Source: Microvelia longipes
Taxonomy: Eukaryota; Arthropoda; Insecta; Hemiptera; Veliidae
Assembly (NCBI GenBank): GCA_018340805.1
Contig: JACMZG010000041.1
Location: 254,604-318,603, forward strand
DNA length: 64,000 bases
Direction: 5' to 3'
In this document: one piece after another, positions 60,593 through 64,000 of the stretch
Numbering within the stretch: the first letter of the stretch is position 1
Layout of the letters: every line of letters begins with the position of its first letter
The notes under the pieces: model-generated
Databases searched by the model: none
Seen by the model: the letters and a program-made list of their open reading frames with translations, nothing else
Told to the model about the DNA's origin: nothing
Made by a program: the position numbers and the translations under genes

Positions 60593-61189
60593 AATGTCAA
60601 ATATAAAAGCAAATTTATCTTAAATTAAAAAAAAGTTTAAATACATTTTAATAAATAAAAACATGTCAAACCTAAATAACGAACATTTAAAAAATTAAAT
60701 ATAGGTAGTAGGAAAAGGATTGTATTTGTAAAAAAAACCCGATACTTTACCTAAATGTTCTGTTTTAGGACCCCCTGAGTTTTTCTACAGTTCTGTCTAT
60801 ATGTATTTATATATTTTGTCTATGTCTGTAGTGTCTGTTATCCGTAGCTCCTACTTTTTTAGGCTATAAAAAGTTGTAACTTAGCACAAAAATCAATCTT
60901 AGGTCTGATTGTGCCATCCGAATTTTTTTAATTTTCAATAATTTATTATTATTAATTATTTATTTTTATATACTCTTTGTAGATACATAAGTATGTATTT
61001 ACTTTTTGTATGAACGTAAATATTATAATGTATAACATGTTTAATGAACATGCATACATGCTATAATGTTTTGGCCATCAGGGTATTCAACCTGCGGGAA
61101 CATCCTCAAATGGGTTGCATCTACACTCTAAGAATTAATGAAAGTTGGCGAAATCTTTTTCATACAAAATACTATTTATAAAATCTTAG

Positions 61190-61265
61190 AGCATAGCCTG
61201 AGCCTGCGAACCCCGGACCTCCGGTGCCGAAATCAACTGTTCAATACCTCTGAACTACATTACTT
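61190..61265 (-). mobile_element. tRNA-like sequence, probable SINE head
   Basis: The minus strand has tgtagttcagaggtattg (A-box-like) and ccggggttcgcaggctc (B-box-like) about 40 nt apart. The B box is imperfect and no cloverleaf can be drawn confidently. Confidence 0.4.
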
Positions 61266-61269
61266 TGAT

Positions 61270-64000
61270 TTTTCCAACTCCTCTCACGACTACTACTAAA
61301 TTTCCTTCATTTTCTGTACTTCTCTACTGTATTCACCTCTACTAAACATTTCCTATTCCTAAAATAATTACATTTTTACCTATTTATTCCGAAATTAAAA
61401 CCCCGAAATTGAATACCGTAAAAAGTATCAGATTTTAAAGAATCTTAATCAAAACTATCATTATTTTTTTTTACCGAAACCTTTCTCTTCTAGAAAACGA
61501 ATAAAAAATCAATCAGTCAATACTTAACCGATTTTTCCAATCATTGATACCTTCTTTCATAATTATACAATCTTTGATGATTGGTTCATTCATCAATTCG
61601 TTTTTTTCATTTTTCCATCATTTTCAGTCATGAATTTTTAATTTTTTTTAACCTAGAATTATTTTTTTTTGTAATCAAATATCTGTGACTCTTAAACGTT
61701 TTTTGAATTTGCTTTATTTCAGTAAATTACAAAGGTTATAAAGTTAGTAATATTGTGTTATGATATTATATAAATAAAGCTAGTATATCAATTTTAATAG
61801 TACTTGTAATGTATAATAAAAATATAAATATATATTATATACTAATACCGTTCGTACGTAGCATAACCGTAAATATTAAACAACGTCTCATTTAATTTTT
61901 TTTTATAAAACTACTTTTACACAAAAACACCTTCTATTCTTAAGTCTTTTAAATTACTATATTTTTTCGCAAAGAAAGTTATCTCTTTAAGAAGGGAACA
62001 TTATTGAAACTGGATTATATACGGATTAGGAATTTCTATAGATGAACAGAAATAAGGATTAAAAAAAAAAGTTTTATACAAAAAAGGAGACTTATAAAAA
62101 GTGTGAAAATTAAGGAGCTTTCTGAGAATTTTTTTAAGTAAAAAAAAGAAAAGACTAAAAAAATCCATATATGATCTCTAAAGAAATTCATGGAACACTC
62201 GAACAATAGGTTTTTTTTGTCTCGAATTTCCTAATTTACGGTGCCTTCACATATGTAACGGGAGGTTCTTTGACTTAGATATCACAGGATAATTTCACTT
62301 GAGAATGTAACAAAAGAATGTTCTGAAACGTTATGTCATGTAATAAGGAGAAAACTAGAGGCTAACAGTCCTAGAGTAGTAAATTAGAAATAATAATTTG
62401 TATTGTAATTATTATAGAAACGAATACTTTTTAGTTTGTTAAAATAGGCCGGGGAAGAATAAATTGAAGCTAAAATGTTATAATATAAAATGTGGAGGGT
62501 GACAGTACTAAGCAATTTTTTAAACTAACTTTTTCTACATTTTCAGGGTTTTTTATTACTATCATAAGATAATAAAAATAATTTAAGTTATTATACATTG
62601 TATTTTTGAATATTTTAAGTATTTTAAAATATTAATATAAAAATATATTAAAGTAAATAATTAATTTTATTAAAAGGATATTCATTCGCATTTAATTAAT
62701 GTTAAATTTAATTTGTTAATTTTTAAATTTGGATTTCGAGCCGGATTTAATTCTAGATTTAAGCCTAAAACATTTTCCCTTGCTTTAAAAATTAGGCTGG
62801 AAACAGATTTATATTTGACATCCTGCAGGTTTTGTTTGTTTTTTAATTTAATAAAATAAAAAAATTAAGTCAATTCACTTAGTATTTTTTTAGTATATAA
62901 TCTATTCTATTATTCAGTATTTATTATCTTTTTTTTATCTTTATAGTCAATGCTTGATTAGTATTTACTTTTAATAATTATAATATAAATGATGATTTAA
63001 TAATAATATCCTAACAAATGTTATTAAAAAAATACTTTTAATGTCAATCACGATAAAAATTTCGAAGAAAAATAAACATGAATGAAGAACATAGATAAAT
63101 CTTTGTTTGTTAAACAGTTAAAGTTTTAAAGCTTTTTTAAATACCTCACGGCAATTCTTTTGCCGCTGTCTATTAGTATAAATAAGCGCCTTTAGCTTCT
63201 TTAATATTTTAGCTCTAAAAGTGCCCATTTGAAGTAACTTTGTCCTCTCCAGCCAGCCAGTAACTAAAACAATATTTCCGAAAGTCATAATTTGTAGCTG
63301 ATAATTATTTTCGATGACGCCACTGAAAATAAATATCAAGGGGTGTTTTTATTTCATCCCTTAATTACTAATAACATCCTTCGCCTTTACTTATTTTTTA
63401 TAAAAATAATCGGTGCCCTTAATGTGTGTAAAAATTAACCCCCGAACTTGAACAGACAACACCGGTGGCGCCATCTTAAAAAAGTTTAATTCATACTTTT
63501 GTTAAAAGATGTGTGGTACTTCAAAGGGAAAGTACCTTTTAGGACTTTAAGTCCGACTTACCCTTAATTATTTAAGTCGCCGCAACCCTCATTAGGTAAA
63601 AAGTTAATAATTTCACTTTTTTACTTTATAGTATAAGTACACCTTTTTTAGTACTTTTTTTTTGACAACCTTTTGTATGTTGCACCTTTTATTACTCGAG
63701 AGTAAAACCGTAATAATAAGTATTAACAAACTTAGTCGTAATATCTTTTTTTAAAATTTAAGGAAGTACCAAAAAAAGAAGTACTTTGTAGGAGTAAAAA
63801 ATGACTAATTTTCTTAGTTTGGCGCCTGCTTCAATTTAGTCTGATTGTACTTAATACTTGCTTTTTGACTTTAAACTAATTACTAAGTATTAAAACAATG
63901 TTTAAACCTAGTTGGTAATTCAGGTATGCTTACTTTTAAGTTGAGATTTTATTTTTTTAATTTTTAAATTTTTACAAAAACAACAATTTTGTACTCAAAA
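61270..64000. other. AT-rich DNA, no gene seen
   Basis: Only short frames. A 73-codon minus-strand frame at 63118-63339 is the least biased of them but has no recognisable motif or splice context. Confidence 0.5.

Overview
This looks like a piece of an AT-rich animal (invertebrate) nuclear genome, not a prokaryotic or organellar sequence. The evidence is Pol III tRNA genes with internal promoters and no encoded CCA, a decayed R2-like non-LTR retrotransposon, tRNA-derived and 5S-rRNA-derived SINE-like repeats, hAT-type MITEs with 8-bp target duplications, long (TA)n/(CA)n microsatellites, and no long open reading frames. I cannot name the species. Many near-identical repeats differ by single-base homopolymer indels, so part of the small-scale variation may be sequencing error.

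Layout. 1-4.9 kb: a dead non-LTR retrotransposon (about 1.44-4.01 kb, + strand). 4.94-5.0 kb: a tRNA-Gly(UCC)-like remnant. 5.1-10.9 kb: the main feature, a head-to-tail array of 24 visible tRNA-Ala(UGC) genes, one per ~245-bp unit, ending in a 10-N gap. 11.2-15.2 kb and 29.56-33.43 kb: two arms of a ~3.9-kb inverted duplication. The right arm starts exactly at the end of a 1000-N gap (28,560-29,559). Each arm carries a hAT MITE, a 5S-derived SINE, a foldback element, a (TA)n(TG)n tract and a SINE-like module. 15.2-28.5 kb, between the arms: further copies of these families, an RT fragment, TIR elements and foldbacks. 33.4-37.1 kb: a third SINE-like module and small GC-richer inverted repeats. 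37-64 kb: very AT-rich, gene-poor DNA with minisatellites (39.5-40.9, 43.998-44.21, 45.75-46.8, 57.4-57.85 kb), foldbacks, a tRNA-derived SINE (54.8 kb), and hammerhead-like motifs at 46.9, 53.6, 54.5 and 59.3 kb.

Function. The only genes I can support as potentially expressed are the tRNA-Ala genes. Each has intact A and B boxes, the G3:U70 alanine identity pair, and a T7 terminator 6 nt downstream. I see no convincing protein-coding gene; one short candidate internal exon is noted near 51.5 kb. The rest is mobile-element debris and simple or tandem repeats.
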